Translations under genes and position numbers: made by a program
The notes under the pieces: model-generated
Database searches by the model: none
Told to the model about the DNA's origin: nothing
What the model saw: only the letters and a program-made list of their open reading frames with translations
Source: Roseihalotalea indica
GTDB lineage: Bacteria > Bacteroidota > Bacteroidia > Cytophagales > Cyclobacteriaceae
Assembly: GCF_022458895.1 (NCBI RefSeq)
Contig: NZ_JAINFL010000005.1
Span: forward strand, 558,001 to 622,000
Reading direction: 5' to 3'
DNA length: 64,000 bases
Shown: positions 44,609-54,154 of the stretch, piece after piece
Position numbering within the stretch: position 1 is the first letter of the stretch
Layout of the letters: each line of letters opens with the position of its first letter

Positions 44609-46012
44609 GTGATCCGCGTTCATAGACTTCTTTGGCTGTTTATAATGTTGCTTGGCGCCGCTTGCCAGGAGGAAACTGAAGCACCCTGGCAGCGCTGGAA
44701 AGAAGACGGAGAACAGTTTAGTGGTGGCGACGCTACCATTTACGACGAATCAGTTAATGCATTTGGGCAGGCTGCCCCGAACCTTACCGGTAATAAAGAC
44801 CTGTTCTTTGTTACCGGTAATGCTTTTTTTAAACGAAACTGGGTTACCGCTCCCGCCTCAACCGAAGATCTGGATGGTCTTGGCCCGGTCTACAATGCCC
44901 GTTCCTGCTCTAGTTGCCACGAACTGGATGGTAGGGGTGCACCACCCGCCAGTCCGGGTGAGCAGCCGGTGGCACTTTTATTCCGCCTAAGCCGTCCTTC
45001 CCGGGAAATTGCCTGGGAAACAATTCCCGATGAGCACTACGGCGATCAGCTGAATACGCTGGCTATTCTAGGAGTGAAGCCGGAAGGCGACATTTCCGTA
45101 AGCTACCAGGAAATTACCGGAAGCTATGCTGATGGAGAGACTTATTCATTGCGCCAACCCATTTACGAATTTAAGAACCTGAAGTACGGCGCGTTTGCTT
45201 CCGATATCATGATCTCGCCCCGCATTGCCCCGCACATGGTGGGCTTGGGTTTGCTAGAATCCATTGACGAAGAAACACTAAAAGGACTTGCCGACCCTGA
45301 CGATGCTAATCAGGATGGGATTTCCGGTCGTGTTAATTACGTGCTGGACCGGGCTACGCAAACCAAAAAAGTTGGCTGGCTGGGGTGGAAAGCCAATCAA
45401 CCTAATGTTAGACAACAAGTGGCGGCGGCATTCCGAGGAGATATCGGGATAACTTCCCACTTGTATCCCGAGCAGCCTTGTGCCTCGGAGGATGGTGATT
45501 GCCAGCAAGCCGCCTACGATACCGAGCCCGAACTGACGGAAGATATTCTGGACCGCGTCACTTTATATTCAGAAACCCTGGCCGTACCCCAACGCCGCGA
45601 CTGGAACGAGCCGGACGTGTTACTGGGAAAAGCCCTCTTCCACGAAAGCGGCTGCGCTTCCTGCCATGTATCTACTATTCAAACCGGAACGCATCCCGAT
45701 TATCCTGAATTTTCTAACCAGACCATTCACCCTTACACCGATCTGCTGCTGCACGATATGGGCGAAGGACTGGCCGACGGACGACCCGATGGGCTGGCGA
45801 CCGGCACCGAATGGAAGACCCCGCCCTTGTGGGGAATTGGCCTGATCCATGTAGTGAGCGGGCATACTTTTTTCCTGCACGACGGGCGAGCCCGTAATCT
45901 GGAAGAAGCTATTCTGTGGCACGGTGGCGAGGCGGAGAAAAGCAAGCAGGAGTTTGTTCACATGAGCAAGTCGGACCGGGAGTTGTTGATTAAATTTTTA
46001 GAATCTTTATGA
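44609..46012 (+). CDS. Di-heme oxidoreductase-like protein (DUF1111), lipoprotein
   Basis: The 467-residue protein uses a GTG start at 44609, because the next in-frame ATG would leave no proper signal; the lipobox is LGAAC. Two c-type heme sites are present: CSSCHELDGRG near residue 107 and CASCHVSTIQTG near residue 350. The family (DUF1111, often called thiol oxidoreductase or di-heme oxidoredictase) is regularly encoded next to imelysins. It may change the redox state of the metal or an electron carrier in the envelope. Its last four bases overlap the next start (ATGA). Confidence 0.92.
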   Translation: MIRVHRLLWLFIMLLGAACQEETEAPWQRWKEDGEQFSGGDATIYDESVNAFGQAAPNLTGNKDLFFVTGNAFFKRNWVTAPASTEDLDGLGPVYNARSCSSCHELDGRGAPPASPGEQPVALLFRLSRPSREIAWETIPDEHYGDQLNTLAILGVKPEGDISVSYQEITGSYADGETYSLRQPIYEFKNLKYGAFASDIMISPRIAPHMVGLGLLESIDEETLKGLADPDDANQDGISGRVNYVLDRATQTKKVGWLGWKANQPNVRQQVAAAFRGDIGITSHLYPEQPCASEDGDCQQAAYDTEPELTEDILDRVTLYSETLAVPQRRDWNEPDVLLGKALFHESGCASCHVSTIQTGTHPDYPEFSNQTIHPYTDLLLHDMGEGLADGRPDGLATGTEWKTPPLWGIGLIHVVSGHTFFLHDGRARNLEEAILWHGGEAEKSKQEFVHMSKSDRELLIKFLESL

Positions 46013-47085
46013 GAAAGAGCTTTGTAGGTTTGTTGCTGTTCGCCGTGCTGCCCTTGAGTTGTACGGAAGATAATGGGGAAGTAGAAGATCAATTTGATCG
46101 GGGGCGGATTCTGGAAAATGTCGCCAGTAATCTGATCGTACCCGCTTATCAGGATTTTGCCAGTAAAACCGCTGCTTTGGTGCAGGATGTCGCGAGCTTC
46201 ACTGCTGAACCTTCTTCGGTAACACTGAATGATGCTAAAAGTGCCTGGAAAGAAGCTACCCTAAGCTGGAAAACGGCTGAAGCCTTTAATTTTGGTCCGG
46301 TAGACCAGCTAACCCTAGAGACTTCCATTGATCTCTGGCCTACCTCAGCCAGCGGTATTGAACAAGCGGTTGAGAACTATAATGGAGCCGACACCTATCT
46401 GGATGGCATCGGCAGCAACCGAAAAGGCCTTCCCGCCATCGAGTATTTACTTTACCATGCTGACGAAGCTCAGGTGGTTGAAGAGTTCGCCGACCAGAAG
46501 CGAGCTGATTATTTGAATCTTCTTGCTCAGGCATTGAGCGAACATGCCAGCACGGTGCTGGATGCCTGGGAAAATGGATACGAAGAGACGTTCATCGCCA
46601 ACACTGGAAATGATGCCAATGCCAGCACCACGCTTCTGGCCAATGAGATGATCTTTCTGCTGGAGACAGTTAAGAATTACAAAGTAGCTACCCCGCTTGG
46701 GTTACGCACTCTGAGCGATCCTCTGCCTGATCAGGTAGAGTCGCGGTATGCTAAAATATCATTAGAGCTGATTGAGGCAAACCTTAAGGTGGTCGAAGAA
46801 ATTTTCACGGGGCAGGAAGGACGTGGCTTTGACGATTACTTAAATGCACTGAATATTGATGATGGTGAAGGTAACGCCCTTTCCATTATTATCTTTCAGC
46901 AAATTCAGAAAAGCCAGCAAAGTCTGAGTGCTATCGACGAACCCTTACAGGATGCTGTCCTGAACAAAAAGGGCGCCGTGGAGCAACTGTTTGTTGATTT
47001 GCAGGAGCTGACGGTGTTACTGAAAAACGACATGATGTCTCGCCTGGGGCTGCTGGTCATCTTTAGTGATAACGATGGCGATTAA
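46009..47085 (+). CDS. Second imelysin-family lipoprotein (motif variant)
   Basis: The 358-residue imelysin-like lipoprotein (lipobox PLSC, Cys18) starts inside the stop of the di-heme gene, showing translational coupling. Instead of GxHxxE it has KGLPAIEYLLYHAD, where the His is replaced by Pro as in another imelysin subgroup. FGPVDQLTLETSIDLWPT is the FGP-type block. The two different imelysins in one operon may bind different metal states or act as donor and acceptor; this is inference. Confidence 0.9.
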   Translation: MRKSFVGLLLFAVLPLSCTEDNGEVEDQFDRGRILENVASNLIVPAYQDFASKTAALVQDVASFTAEPSSVTLNDAKSAWKEATLSWKTAEAFNFGPVDQLTLETSIDLWPTSASGIEQAVENYNGADTYLDGIGSNRKGLPAIEYLLYHADEAQVVEEFADQKRADYLNLLAQALSEHASTVLDAWENGYEETFIANTGNDANASTTLLANEMIFLLETVKNYKVATPLGLRTLSDPLPDQVESRYAKISLELIEANLKVVEEIFTGQEGRGFDDYLNALNIDDGEGNALSIIIFQQIQKSQQSLSAIDEPLQDAVLNKKGAVEQLFVDLQELTVLLKNDMMSRLGLLVIFSDNDGD

Positions 47086-47106
47086 TCCCTGCTAAACGAG
47101 CCAGCC

Positions 47107-48513
47107 ATGAGTGAGTACGCTTCGGTATTAACCAAACCTGTTGCCCCCCCGACAGAAGAAGTAGGTACTCAGCCATTTGCTCACTGGATGCACCGCTACC
47201 TTCATCAGCGGGTTTCTAATGCTCCACTAATCATCTTTCGTGTGTTGTTCGGTGCCATGATGGCCTTTAGCATCATCCGGTTTGCCGCCAATGGGTGGAT
47301 TGAGGAGTTTTATATTCAGCCAAGTTTTCATTTTCCGTATTACGGTCTGGAGTGGATACAGGCACTTCCTGCGGCGGGAATGTATGCGCTGTTTTTGCTG
47401 ATGTTTGCCGCAAGTCTGGGCATATGCTTGGGTTTTTTCTACCAAATCAGCACGGTAGCGTTCTTTCTGGCCTTTACCTACGTGGAACTGATCGACAAGA
47501 CCTACTACCTGAACCATTATTACTTTGTCAGCATCATTGCTTTCTGGCTGATCTGGCTTCCGGCCCATCGTCGCTTCTCACTGGATGTATTGCTAAAACC
47601 AGCCTTATTTTCACCGACTACCCCAATACTGCACATCAATGTACTACGCTGGCAAACCGGAATCGTTTATTGCTACGCCGGGCTGGCTAAGATCAACAGC
47701 GACTGGCTGCTTCGGGCAATGCCGTTGCGACTGTGGCTTCCTGCGAATGGACATTTATTAGGATTAGGATTTTTGCTCAAGCAAAGCTGGGTAGCATACG
47801 CATTCAGTTGGTTTGGTATGCTCTATGATTTGAGCATTCCGTTTTTCCTATCTGTTCGAAAAACACGAACATGGGCCTACCTGACCGTAATTGTATTTCA
47901 TGGGCTGACGGCAATACTGTTTCCCATCGGCATCTTTCCTTGGGTGATGATCTTTACCGCCCTGATCTTTTTTCCAGCGGAGCAGCAGGAGAAGTGGTTA
48001 AGCAGAATTGAACGCTGGTTTGGTGTTCCCCAAAAGAGTACTGTGTCATCTTATGTAAATGTTTCTCTGAACAAACTGCTTTTTTTCGGCTTGCTTCTCG
48101 CAACTCAGCTTATACTTCCCTGGCGCTATTCGCTATATCCGGGCTCGGTTTTCTGGAACGAAGAAGGCTACCGCTTTTCCTGGCGGGTCATGTTGATGGA
48201 AAAAGCTGGTCAGGTGACCTTTCGGGTGACTGACCCGGAGACCGGGCACTCGTTGATGGTAGATAACAGCGTTTACCTTACTCCGCAGCAGGAAAAGATG
48301 ATGGCGACCCAACCGGATATGCTTCTTCAGTTTGCTCATCATCTGGATGAAACTTACAGGAAACGGGGAGTTGATAACCCGACAGTTAAGGCTGATGCCT
48401 TTGTGACGCTGAATGGTCGGAGAAGCCGCCGGTTTGTGAACCCGGATGTAGACCTGTCGGAGCAGCCGCTGAATTTGAAACACCGAGAATGGATACTGCC
48501 TTATGAGGACTAG
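47107..48513 (+). CDS. HTTM-domain membrane protein (gamma-carboxylase-like)
   Basis: The 468-residue inner-membrane protein has about seven to eight hydrophobic helices in the first 300 residues (RVLFGAMMAFSIIRF, YYFVSIIAFWLIWLPAHRRFSLD, IVYCYAGLAKINSDWL) and a soluble C-terminal part. The HTTM domain is shared with vitamin K-dependent gamma-carboxylase. YAGLAKINSDW and PFFLS are characteristic. What it modifies or transfers in this operon is unknown. It overlaps the TonB receptor gene by 11 bp. Confidence 0.88.
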   Translation: MSEYASVLTKPVAPPTEEVGTQPFAHWMHRYLHQRVSNAPLIIFRVLFGAMMAFSIIRFAANGWIEEFYIQPSFHFPYYGLEWIQALPAAGMYALFLLMFAASLGICLGFFYQISTVAFFLAFTYVELIDKTYYLNHYYFVSIIAFWLIWLPAHRRFSLDVLLKPALFSPTTPILHINVLRWQTGIVYCYAGLAKINSDWLLRAMPLRLWLPANGHLLGLGFLLKQSWVAYAFSWFGMLYDLSIPFFLSVRKTRTWAYLTVIVFHGLTAILFPIGIFPWVMIFTALIFFPAEQQEKWLSRIERWFGVPQKSTVSSYVNVSLNKLLFFGLLLATQLILPWRYSLYPGSVFWNEEGYRFSWRVMLMEKAGQVTFRVTDPETGHSLMVDNSVYLTPQQEKMMATQPDMLLQFAHHLDETYRKRGVDNPTVKADAFVTLNGRRSRRFVNPDVDLSEQPLNLKHREWILPYED

Positions 48514-50941
48514 AAGATTACGATGGTTGGGAATATGCCTGCTGCTATGCCAAACCGCCTGGGCACAGTATACGGTAGAAGGGCAGATTAAAAATGAGTC
48601 CGGCAATCCGGCTTCCGATGCAGCAATCATTTTAGATCAGGCTACTACTGCTGTGTTTACCGATGAATCAGGCTATTTTACGATTGGAGATGTGACGGGG
48701 GGAAGCCATGGGCTAATTGTTTTCAAGTATGGCTATACAACTGATACGCTAACCATTGAGGTGCCTTTATCGGAATCGATCGAGGTGACTTTAACGGAAT
48801 TATCTCAGGAGCTGGAGGAGGTAGTGATTAATCAGGATGCGGCCAGTGCCTTCGGCATCAAGCGGTTGAATATGGTGGAGGGCGTGGGGATTTATGAGGC
48901 CAAGAAGACTGAGGTAATCGTAGTGGATAAAATTCAGGGCAATGTGGCAGCCAATACTGCCCGGCAGGTGTACGCTAAAATTCCGGGCCTGAATATCTGG
49001 GAAAATGATGGTGCCGGTATTCAATTGGGCATTGGTGGTCGAGGACTAAGCCCGAACCGAACGTCTAACTTTAATGTGCGGCAAAACGGTTATGATATTT
49101 CGGCTGATGCGCTAGGCTATCCGGAAAGCTACTACACACCGCCAACTTTGGCTCTGAAGCAGATTGAGATCATTCGTGGCGCCGCTTCACTTCAGTACGG
49201 CACCCAGTTTGGCGGCTTACTGAATTTTGTGATGAAGCTCGGTCCGGCGGACGATACGTTTCGCTATACCGGGCGGCTGACGGGTGGTTCTTTCGGTTTT
49301 ATCAATGCCTTCAACAGCATCGGCGGGCAGACCGGGAAACTGAACTACTACGCTTTTCATGATTACAACCACACCAATGGCTGGCGACCCAATTCCGAAT
49401 CCGATAAGCATACCGCGTACGGAGGTGTGCATTACGATCTGACCGATAAGATCAAAGTAGGGCTGGAGTACACTTTTAGTCAGTACCTGGCCCATCAGCC
49501 GGGTGGGCTAACCGATGCGCAGTTTCAGGACAATCCACGACAGTCTAATCGGGCGCGAAACTGGTTTGGGGTTCACTGGAACCTGCTGGCGCACACCTTA
49601 CAGTACAATGTGAACCCTAACCTGCGCTTTGATTACCGCGTCTTTCACCTCGATGCTGGACGTGATGCTTTAGGAAACCTCAGCCGCATTGATCGGCCCG
49701 ATGACGAAAGCCAGCCCCGCAACCTGATTCGCGATCGGTACACCAACTGGGGCGGGGAGGTTCGGATGCTGAAGAATTTTGATCTACTTCACTTCAACAA
49801 TACGCTGGTCGTTGGCGCTCGCTACTACCACGGCATGACCCACCAGCAACAAGGTCTTGCTAACAATAGTGGCGATGCTGATTTTGATTTTCTAAACCCA
49901 GAGCGGCTGGAGGATTCTGACTTTCGTTTCCCCGGCAATAACGTTGCGCTGTTTGCCGAAAATATCTTTTTCGTGAACGACCACTGGAGCATCACGCCCG
50001 GTCTGCGCTATGAATACATCCAAACCACATCCGATGGTTATTACCGCGACGTCCGCAGTAACTTGGCCGGAGAAGTGCTGTTTGACAGTACGGTGATGGA
50101 GTACCGGGACAACAGCCGAGACTTTCTGTTAGCAGGTATAGGCATCAGCTATAAACCGGATGAACAGACCGAGTTTTACGGAAACCTTTCTCAAAATTAT
50201 CGCGCCATCAACTTCAACGATATTCGCATCAACAACCCCTCGTTGCGGGTAGATGAAAACCTGTCGGACGAACGGGGTTTCAATGCCGATCTGGGTTTCC
50301 GTTCGTTCTCTAATGTTTACAATATCGACGCTAGCCTCTTCCTGCTCAAATACAATGATCGCATCGGCAATATTCTGCTCACCGAACCTGACCCGCGCTT
50401 TGATAACCTGGTCAACCGAACCGTGCGCTTCCGAACCAACCTGGCCGATGCCGTCATCACCGGAATGGAGTTCTACGGTGAACTGGACTGGTTTGCCTTA
50501 TTCAACCAACCCGCCCACCAAAGATTGACTACATTCCTGAACTTGTCTCTAATCTATTCCGAATACCTGACCGATGAATCGCAGCTTCAGGGAAATAAGG
50601 TGGAATTAGTGCCACCGGTGAATGCGAAACTGGGAATTCGGTACCAGTGGAAAGATCTGGAGTTGGGCATACAGGGAAGCTACGTGGCCGAACATTTTTC
50701 CGATGCTGCCAACACGCCCTCAATTCCGGCCGTGCCAACCGCTATTGAAGGTACCATTCCTTCCTACTACGTTATTGACTTTTCCAGTTCATACGCCTGG
50801 AAGACCCTGAAGATCTTTGTCGGAGTGAACAACCTGACCAACAATTTGTACTTTACCCGCCGGGCAGCTGGTTACCCCGGCCCAGGCATTATACCTTCCG
50901 ATGCCCGAAATGTGTACCTCGGCCTAGGCTGGGAGTTATAA
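48503..50941 (+). CDS. TonB-dependent receptor of the imelysin operon (FecA-like)
   Basis: The 812-residue outer-membrane receptor has a Sec signal (cleavage near AWAQ), a carboxypeptidase-regulatory-like domain (about 23-100), plug (about 120-240, with IPGLNIWENDGAGIQLGIGGRG and IEIIRGAASLQYGTQFGG) and barrel. It lacks the SusC signature and has no SusD partner, in line with import of a metal complex rather than a glycan. Last gene of the operon; the stop is followed by a repeat-containing gap. Confidence 0.93.
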   Translation: MRTRRLRWLGICLLLCQTAWAQYTVEGQIKNESGNPASDAAIILDQATTAVFTDESGYFTIGDVTGGSHGLIVFKYGYTTDTLTIEVPLSESIEVTLTELSQELEEVVINQDAASAFGIKRLNMVEGVGIYEAKKTEVIVVDKIQGNVAANTARQVYAKIPGLNIWENDGAGIQLGIGGRGLSPNRTSNFNVRQNGYDISADALGYPESYYTPPTLALKQIEIIRGAASLQYGTQFGGLLNFVMKLGPADDTFRYTGRLTGGSFGFINAFNSIGGQTGKLNYYAFHDYNHTNGWRPNSESDKHTAYGGVHYDLTDKIKVGLEYTFSQYLAHQPGGLTDAQFQDNPRQSNRARNWFGVHWNLLAHTLQYNVNPNLRFDYRVFHLDAGRDALGNLSRIDRPDDESQPRNLIRDRYTNWGGEVRMLKNFDLLHFNNTLVVGARYYHGMTHQQQGLANNSGDADFDFLNPERLEDSDFRFPGNNVALFAENIFFVNDHWSITPGLRYEYIQTTSDGYYRDVRSNLAGEVLFDSTVMEYRDNSRDFLLAGIGISYKPDEQTEFYGNLSQNYRAINFNDIRINNPSLRVDENLSDERGFNADLGFRSFSNVYNIDASLFLLKYNDRIGNILLTEPDPRFDNLVNRTVRFRTNLADAVITGMEFYGELDWFALFNQPAHQRLTTFLNLSLIYSEYLTDESQLQGNKVELVPPVNAKLGIRYQWKDLELGIQGSYVAEHFSDAANTPSIPAVPTAIEGTIPSYYVIDFSSSYAWKTLKIFVGVNNLTNNLYFTRRAAGYPGPGIIPSDARNVYLGLGWEL

Positions 50942-51408
50942 GTGCTATCCTTTGCGAAATTCAGGCCAGCCCCGATGCTACTTCGCCCTTCCAGCATTCT
51001 TTAAACTTCTTTTTGCCATGTTACCAATTAATAGTTAGCTTTTAGGGCGAAGAGGGTAAATGATGAACGGTTAACGGCGAAGGGTATAGGGGCATTATGG
51101 GATAGTAGAGGTAAATGGAGACCTCATAGGGTGAGGTATTGCTATAGTGAGGTTGATCTTCTCGTTGGAGACTTCGCCGGAGACTTCGTCGGGGACTTCG
51201 GGAGTTTAAGAACTTAAAGAAGCCAGTACATATCATGGCCCTAAACTTCCGAAGTCTAGTCTAGGAAAGTGGAGAGGTGCAAATGGAGAATTGAGTTGGA
51301 AATCTGGAAGACAGAGCGATAAAACATTATAAATGGTAGCCTTCAGCAATCCAACAATCAGACAATAGAACAATTAAACAATCTAACATACAATCAACCT
51401 TAATCTAG
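50942..51408. other. Gap with repeats, no gene
   Basis: The 467 bp between the TonB receptor and the PhoD-like gene hold the inverted-repeat element at 51164-51256 and, next to the following start, low-complexity AACAATT-type repeats (51341-51392). No gene was found. Confidence 0.5.
51164..51256. repeat. Tandem 12-mer array with inverted repeat, copy 2
   Basis: Three diverged 12-mers (GTTGGAGACTTC, GCCGGAGACTTC, GTCGGGGACTTC, 51164-51199) run into an inverted repeat with arms 51194-51208 and 51242-51256 (one G-T mismatch) and a 33-base loop. The loop matches the reverse complement of the loop at 26537-26570 at about 21 of 30 positions, so both copies are homologous but in opposite orientation. 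Confidence 0.75.
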
Positions 51409-54039
51409 ATGCATCGAAGAGAAGCGGTAAAGGCTATTGCAATCAGTACGGTAACTCCCCAGTTTCTGATTGCTAATTCAAAACGATTTAAAAAGAGTAA
51501 AACATCTCGCCCGCTGGCCCCGACCGAGGTGGTGGAAAGCAACTGGCAGCAGTGGCCCGACATGCCCTGGGTAGGGCCAGAATACTGGGGCAATCGTCTG
51601 CAAGACTGGCAGATTAAGGACGGAAAACTACAGTGCGACGTTCGGGCCGAAAACCGAACGCTGCACTCACTAACCTGCCAGCTATCAGAAAGCGCCAAGG
51701 CTTTTGAAACCAGCGTGATACTGGAGTTTCCAGATTCTCAGTCAGAGAAATCAGAAAAGAACTATGCCGGGTTCAGGATAGGTGCTAAAGGAAAATTTGA
51801 TGATTACCGTTCGGCGGCTGTATTTGGCAATGGCATTGATGTCGGGGTAACGACTGAAGGCAAGCTCTTCATCGGTGAGCAAAGCAGCCCGGATACTTTT
51901 ACTTTTGAGCAGCGTATAAAATTAGTACTACAGGTTACTCCCAATGGCAATAATCCTCGGATCAAATTAACGGCAGAGAGTCTATCCAGCGGTCAGACAC
52001 TGGCCAGCTTTATTGTTAATCAGATTCCTTCCGGGCAGTTGACCGGGAATATCGCGTTGATTTCTCATTTTGCCGAATCCGAAGAAAATGCCGATCAGCC
52101 TGCCGTTGCGTTTGATCGCTGGTCTATCAGCGGCGAGCGGGTGCGGTACGATGCTGAGCAAACCTTTGGGCCCATTTGTTTTGCCCAGTATACTCTGCAC
52201 CAGAAAACGCTCAAGTTAACCGCTCAGCTTACCCCGGTAGAAACAATTCCGAGGCATCAGGTGGTATTGCAGATGAAAGAGGGTAATCAGTGGAAAACAA
52301 AGCAGGAAGCCGAAATTGATCCGATGGGACGGTCAGCACAATTCCGGCTGGAAAATTGGGATTATGACGAAAGTGTACCTTACCGGGTTCAGGTGACGCT
52401 TCCCTTGAAGGATGGAGAAAAGACCTATACCTATGAAGGAATTATTGCTAAGGAGCCGAAGGATGCTAGCCAGGTGAAGATGGCTGTGTTTAGCTGTAAT
52501 GGCGACTTTGGCTTTCCCGATACCGAAGTTTCAATCAACGTGAACAAGCATAAGCCGGATATGGCAGTCTTCCTGGGCGATCAGTTTTATGAGAGCACCG
52601 GTGGTTTTCGTATACAGACTTCGCCCATAGAAAAGGCTACGCTGGATTATCTGCGTAAGTGGTATATGTTTGGTTGGTCGTATCGGGAGGTTTTCCGAAA
52701 TATTCCCTCGGCCTGTATTCCGGATGATCACGATGTGTATCATGGGAATATCTGGGGAGAAGGAGGGAAGCATGCCCCTACTGATGATGGTTGGGGATAT
52801 GAAGCTCAGGATCAGGGTGGGTACAAAATGCCGCCCGAATGGGTGAATATGGTGCAGCGCACCCAAACCGGTCATTTGCCCGATCCGTACGATCCTACCC
52901 CAGTGAAGCAGGGAATCGGAGTGTATTATACCGCCTGGAACTACGGAGGTATTAGTTTCGCCATCCTGGAAGACCGGAAGTTTAAAACGGCTCCCAAGCA
53001 CGCACTGCCCGAAGACGCTAAAGTACTCAATGGCTTCATCCAGAATCCTGAGTTCAACATTAAAGCCCACTACAATCTGGAGGCTGATTTGCTGGGTGAC
53101 CGACAGCTTACCTTCCTGAAAGACTGGACGACCGACTGGAAAGAAGGTGCCGAAATGAAAGCGGTGCTGACACAGACAAACTTCTGCACGGTGGCTACCC
53201 TACCCAAAGGCAGTATTATCGACAGCATTGTACCTCGCCTTCCTATTCCTGAACTGGGAGAGTATGTGCCCGGAGATGCTCCCACCACCGATATGGACTC
53301 CAACGGCTGGCCGCAAAAAGGGCGAGACGAAGCCGTGAGAATCATCAGAAAAGCCTTTGCGCTACACGTTGCCGGTGACCAACACCTGGCCAGCACCGTG
53401 CACTATGGGGTAGATGAATATCGGGATTCGGGTTATGCCTTTGCTGGTCCGGCCCTGAATAATATTTTTCCCCGACGTTGGTGGCCCACCCTGGAAGATG
53501 ATCATCAGCCTTTACCCGGTCAACCCGAGTATACCGGAGATTTTGAGGATGGCTTTGGCAATAAAATTACCATTCATGCAGTGGCCAACCCCCGGCAAAC
53601 TAATCGGGAACCGGCTATTATTTACGATCGGGCTACCGGTTACGGAATCATTACCTTTGATAAGCAGGAGCGCAACATGAAAATTGAGTGCTGGCCCCGT
53701 TACGTTGATCCGGAGCAGGAACCCGACGGGCAGTATGCTGGGTGGCCCATTACAGTTTCTCAAGCAGATAATTACGCCCGAACCGCTGCCGGTTTCCTGG
53801 ACGAACTACAGATTGAAGGGGCTACCGACCCGGTGGTAGCTGTGGTCAATGAAGAAAGTGGCGAAACTGAATACATGCTGCGTATTAAAGGAAATCGCTT
53901 CCGACCTAAAGTCTTTGCTGAAGGAAAATATACTGTAAAGATCAGCGAGCCTGATTCACAAATGGAGACGAGTTTAACGGGTCTGGTAGCCAGAATGGAC
54001 AAATCTCAGGGAGCGGTAAAGAAGGTTACCTTGAGCTAA
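51409..54039 (+). CDS. PhoD-like alkaline phosphatase/phosphodiesterase with Tat-like signal
   Basis: The 876-residue exported protein has a twin-arginine type start (MHRREAVKAIAIS). Residues about 45-240 look like a beta-sandwich (concanavalin-like or 3-keto-disaccharide hydrolase type: GFRIGAKGKFDDYRSAAVF). The PhoD-like metallophosphatase domain (about 355-700) has AVFSCNGDFG, FLGDQFYES, IPDDHDVYHGNIWGEGG and HVAGDQHLAS, i.e. the metal-binding Asp, Asn/His set. The C-terminal 170 residues form a beta-rich end. It releases phosphate from phosphodiesters or monoesters outside the cytoplasm; the added sandwich domain may bind a glycan. Single gene. Confidence 0.87.
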   Translation: MHRREAVKAIAISTVTPQFLIANSKRFKKSKTSRPLAPTEVVESNWQQWPDMPWVGPEYWGNRLQDWQIKDGKLQCDVRAENRTLHSLTCQLSESAKAFETSVILEFPDSQSEKSEKNYAGFRIGAKGKFDDYRSAAVFGNGIDVGVTTEGKLFIGEQSSPDTFTFEQRIKLVLQVTPNGNNPRIKLTAESLSSGQTLASFIVNQIPSGQLTGNIALISHFAESEENADQPAVAFDRWSISGERVRYDAEQTFGPICFAQYTLHQKTLKLTAQLTPVETIPRHQVVLQMKEGNQWKTKQEAEIDPMGRSAQFRLENWDYDESVPYRVQVTLPLKDGEKTYTYEGIIAKEPKDASQVKMAVFSCNGDFGFPDTEVSINVNKHKPDMAVFLGDQFYESTGGFRIQTSPIEKATLDYLRKWYMFGWSYREVFRNIPSACIPDDHDVYHGNIWGEGGKHAPTDDGWGYEAQDQGGYKMPPEWVNMVQRTQTGHLPDPYDPTPVKQGIGVYYTAWNYGGISFAILEDRKFKTAPKHALPEDAKVLNGFIQNPEFNIKAHYNLEADLLGDRQLTFLKDWTTDWKEGAEMKAVLTQTNFCTVATLPKGSIIDSIVPRLPIPELGEYVPGDAPTTDMDSNGWPQKGRDEAVRIIRKAFALHVAGDQHLASTVHYGVDEYRDSGYAFAGPALNNIFPRRWWPTLEDDHQPLPGQPEYTGDFEDGFGNKITIHAVANPRQTNREPAIIYDRATGYGIITFDKQERNMKIECWPRYVDPEQEPDGQYAGWPITVSQADNYARTAAGFLDELQIEGATDPVVAVVNEESGETEYMLRIKGNRFRPKVFAEGKYTVKISEPDSQMETSLTGLVARMDKSQGAVKKVTLS

Positions 54040-54113
54040 GTTGTGTATGATCCCGGGAAAAGAAACGAAGCTAATTAAAGTTAAATATTTCTTTTCTGAA
54101 TATTTTTATTAAT

Positions 54114-54131
54114 TTCGGGTACGTACCCGAA
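54114..54131. promoter_or_regulatory. Perfect 18-bp palindrome, likely operator
   Basis: TTCGGGTACGTACCCGAA is fully self-complementary and ends 23 bp before the ATG of the Gfo/Idh gene, just downstream of an AT-rich region with TATTTTTA. It looks like a repressor operator (GntR- or LacI-type size). No regulator gene is adjacent. Confidence 0.5.
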
Positions 54132-54154
54132 TAATCACTTCGAAACCAAAAAAA

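Noticed and set aside
51042..51236. Similar Arg/Ser-rich short frame
   Set aside because: Same cause at the second copy of the repeat element.
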